This document shows, piece after piece, positions 62,695 to 64,000 of a DNA stretch of 64,000 bases. Made by a program: the position numbers and the translations under genes. The first letter of the stretch is position 1. Each line of letters starts with the position of its first letter. The stretch covers positions 62,001 through 126,000 of the forward strand of contig JAXHOK010000036.1 in the NCBI GenBank assembly GCA_034519515.1. The letters run 5' to 3'. The stretch is from Arcicella sp034519515. Lineage in GTDB: Bacteria > Bacteroidota > Bacteroidia > Cytophagales > Spirosomataceae. The notes below the pieces were generated by a model. The model saw only the letters and a program-made list of their open reading frames with translations. It had not been told where the DNA came from and ran no database searches.

Positions 62695-64000
62695 TTATTC
62701 AATTAATTGGATTTCAACCCGTCTGTTTTTAGCTCTATTTTCTTCGGTATCATTGGGCGAAGTAGCTCTTGTACTGCCAAGACCCATCATAAAAAAACGT
62801 TTTTCATCGACACCTTTTGCTGATAAATAATTTCGGACTATCATCGTTCTCAATTCTGATAATCTTTTGTTTTGAGTAACATTGCCTACATTATCAGAAT
62901 GCCCCACAATGCGAGCAAAACTTTTCGGATTTTGTAAAAGAAGATTAGATAATCCATCTAAAATTTGTTCTGAATCTTTGTGTAATCTAAAATCACTTTG
63001 ATCAAACATAAGGATGTATTTTCTTTGATTATCAATGAATTAGTTTTTTCTTCCGTTTCTTTTGCTGTTGTTACTGGGGAACTAATCGGTGAAGGTGATG
63101 ACACAATAATGGGTGGCGTTATCGGCGGAGATACACGTGCCACTTCTGGAAATTTCAGCCTAATGAATTGAGTATTAAATCCTTTTTTAAGGTTAAAATT
63201 CCCTTCAAAAACTATTTCTCGTCTATCATTCACGACTTTAAATTGATAATTTTCGTTGGAATTTCCGCAAGCATAAAAGCGATTATTACTCACTTTTTTC
63301 AAAGGAATTATTTTTATCAGCCATTAATAAACAACTAAAAGGGGTTTCTGTTTCACCGTTGAAAGTTAGAGACAGAATGATTAGCTCTTGACTCAGCTTT
63401 ATTTCATACAGGCTCTTCTGAGTATCCAATTTATCAACAATTAAATTGCCGTTAAACGCTTGATAACCAGGTGAATTTACCTCCAATGCCACAATGTCTT
63501 TTTCTTAAATTTACGTTTCCTTTGATTGGTTTTTTGCCACTTCAAAACAGTTTTTCTGTTGATTTTTTGGTGAAAAACAAGCATATAGAAGCTGGCAGAG
63601 GCATTTGTGTAATAGCATCAATCACGGTGAAATTTCTGATGGCAAAAGGGATTCCTTTTTTTGTGCTATCTTTCATTTCAAAAAAAGTTTGTTCCTGTTG
63701 AGAATACGGCTTGTCTGAAACCTGTTGGTCATTTGCCACCATCAAAAGTGGAAGAACCCAATTCGTTTTATCGCTTTTATTAGCATCAATATTCAAACTA
63801 ATGGACAAAGGTCTATACCCTGTGAAAGCTATGCCAATAAAGTTTAGCATCGCAGGGTATAGAAAATACTTGTTGCACCCATATTTGTTTTTCCCAAGGA
63901 AGTGCGTTTAATTCCATTACTTGTCCAAAGAGAAGCGTTGTTGATACTCTTTTGAGTATTCACTTCATATAAAGAAAGTTCAACATTCAAGCATTGAGAT
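62695..64000 (-). CDS. OmpA-family envelope protein, C-terminal part (5' end outside window; frame breaks)
   Basis: The last ~100 residues are an OmpA-like peptidoglycan-binding domain (LMFDQSDFRLHKDSEQILDG, then IVGHSDNVGN and NKRLSELRTMIVRNYL, ending NRRVEIQLIE). Upstream lies a Pro/Ser linker (PPIIVSSPSPISSP) and two beta-rich modules (GIPFAIRNFTVIDAITQMPL; NVNLRKKDIVALEVNSPGYQ) resembling carboxypeptidase-regulatory-like folds. Breaks occur near 63000, 63295 (A run), 63510 and 63930, where the protein sense continues to the right edge. It would tether the products of this cluster to the cell wall. Confidence 0.7.

Noticed and set aside
1..64000. tRNA, rRNA, prophage and IS transposase genes
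   Set aside because: I looked for conserved tRNA arms, rRNA segments, DDE transposases, integrases and phage structural motifs by eye and found none. A tRNAscan or Infernal run would settle the tRNA question.

Overview
The window looks like a chromosomal segment of an AT-rich Bacteroidota bacterium, most likely of the order Cytophagales. The reasons are secreted proteins ending their signal peptides in Ala-Gln, SprB repeats, SdrD-B-like repeat adhesins, a long-tailed ribosomal protein S16, DUF4403, a DUF2027/Smr protein and SBBP/PKD lipoproteins. The genus is not resolved.

Region 1 (1-9.9 kb) is housekeeping: a partial secreted protein, fabG, a von Willebrand A membrane protein, a PD-(D/E)XK-like protein on the other strand, a DUF2027/Smr protein, a DUF4403 lipoprotein split by a frame break, the RNase P RNA on the minus strand, and rpsP-rimM-trmD. 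Its intergenic spaces, and two helices of the RNase P RNA, are filled with short degenerate tandem words arranged as hairpins.

Region 2 (9.87-11.81 kb) is a group II intron, probably class C, lying directly behind a rho-independent terminator as class C introns do.

Region 3 (11.9-41.9 kb) holds three secreted repeat adhesins. Two begin with nearly identical ~2.4 kb (about 780 codons) and then diverge. The second continues as a giant gene which, after removing 13 small insertions, would be one 6,102-residue protein with two higher-order arrays of SdrD-B domains. Most of those insertions look like merged repeat variants, so an assembly artefact is likely. The third adhesin (2,603 aa) is built from Ig-like and SdrD-B domains. 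A fourth, small relative lies at 54.3-55.4 kb. All four are preceded by a GG-N10-G(C/T) sequence resembling a sigma-54 promoter, and three share a Cys-x4-Cys-[IL]-Pro basic C-terminus that may be a sorting or anchoring signal.

Region 4 (41.9-54 kb) has two copies of a conserved block plus terminator hairpin, a membrane protein next to a stand-alone LytTR regulator, a broken FN3/SLH/RHS giant protein, small secreted YD-repeat proteins, and two PIN-toxin modules interleaved with them.

Region 5 (55.6-64 kb, minus strand) is a tight six-gene cluster: an OmpA-family protein (5' end outside the window), two related secreted proteins, two paralogous PKD + beta-propeller lipoproteins and a small secreted protein. 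It looks like an uncharacterised cell-envelope assembly. Five of its six genes carry frame breaks, several in homopolymers, so sequence accuracy should be checked before calling pseudogenes.
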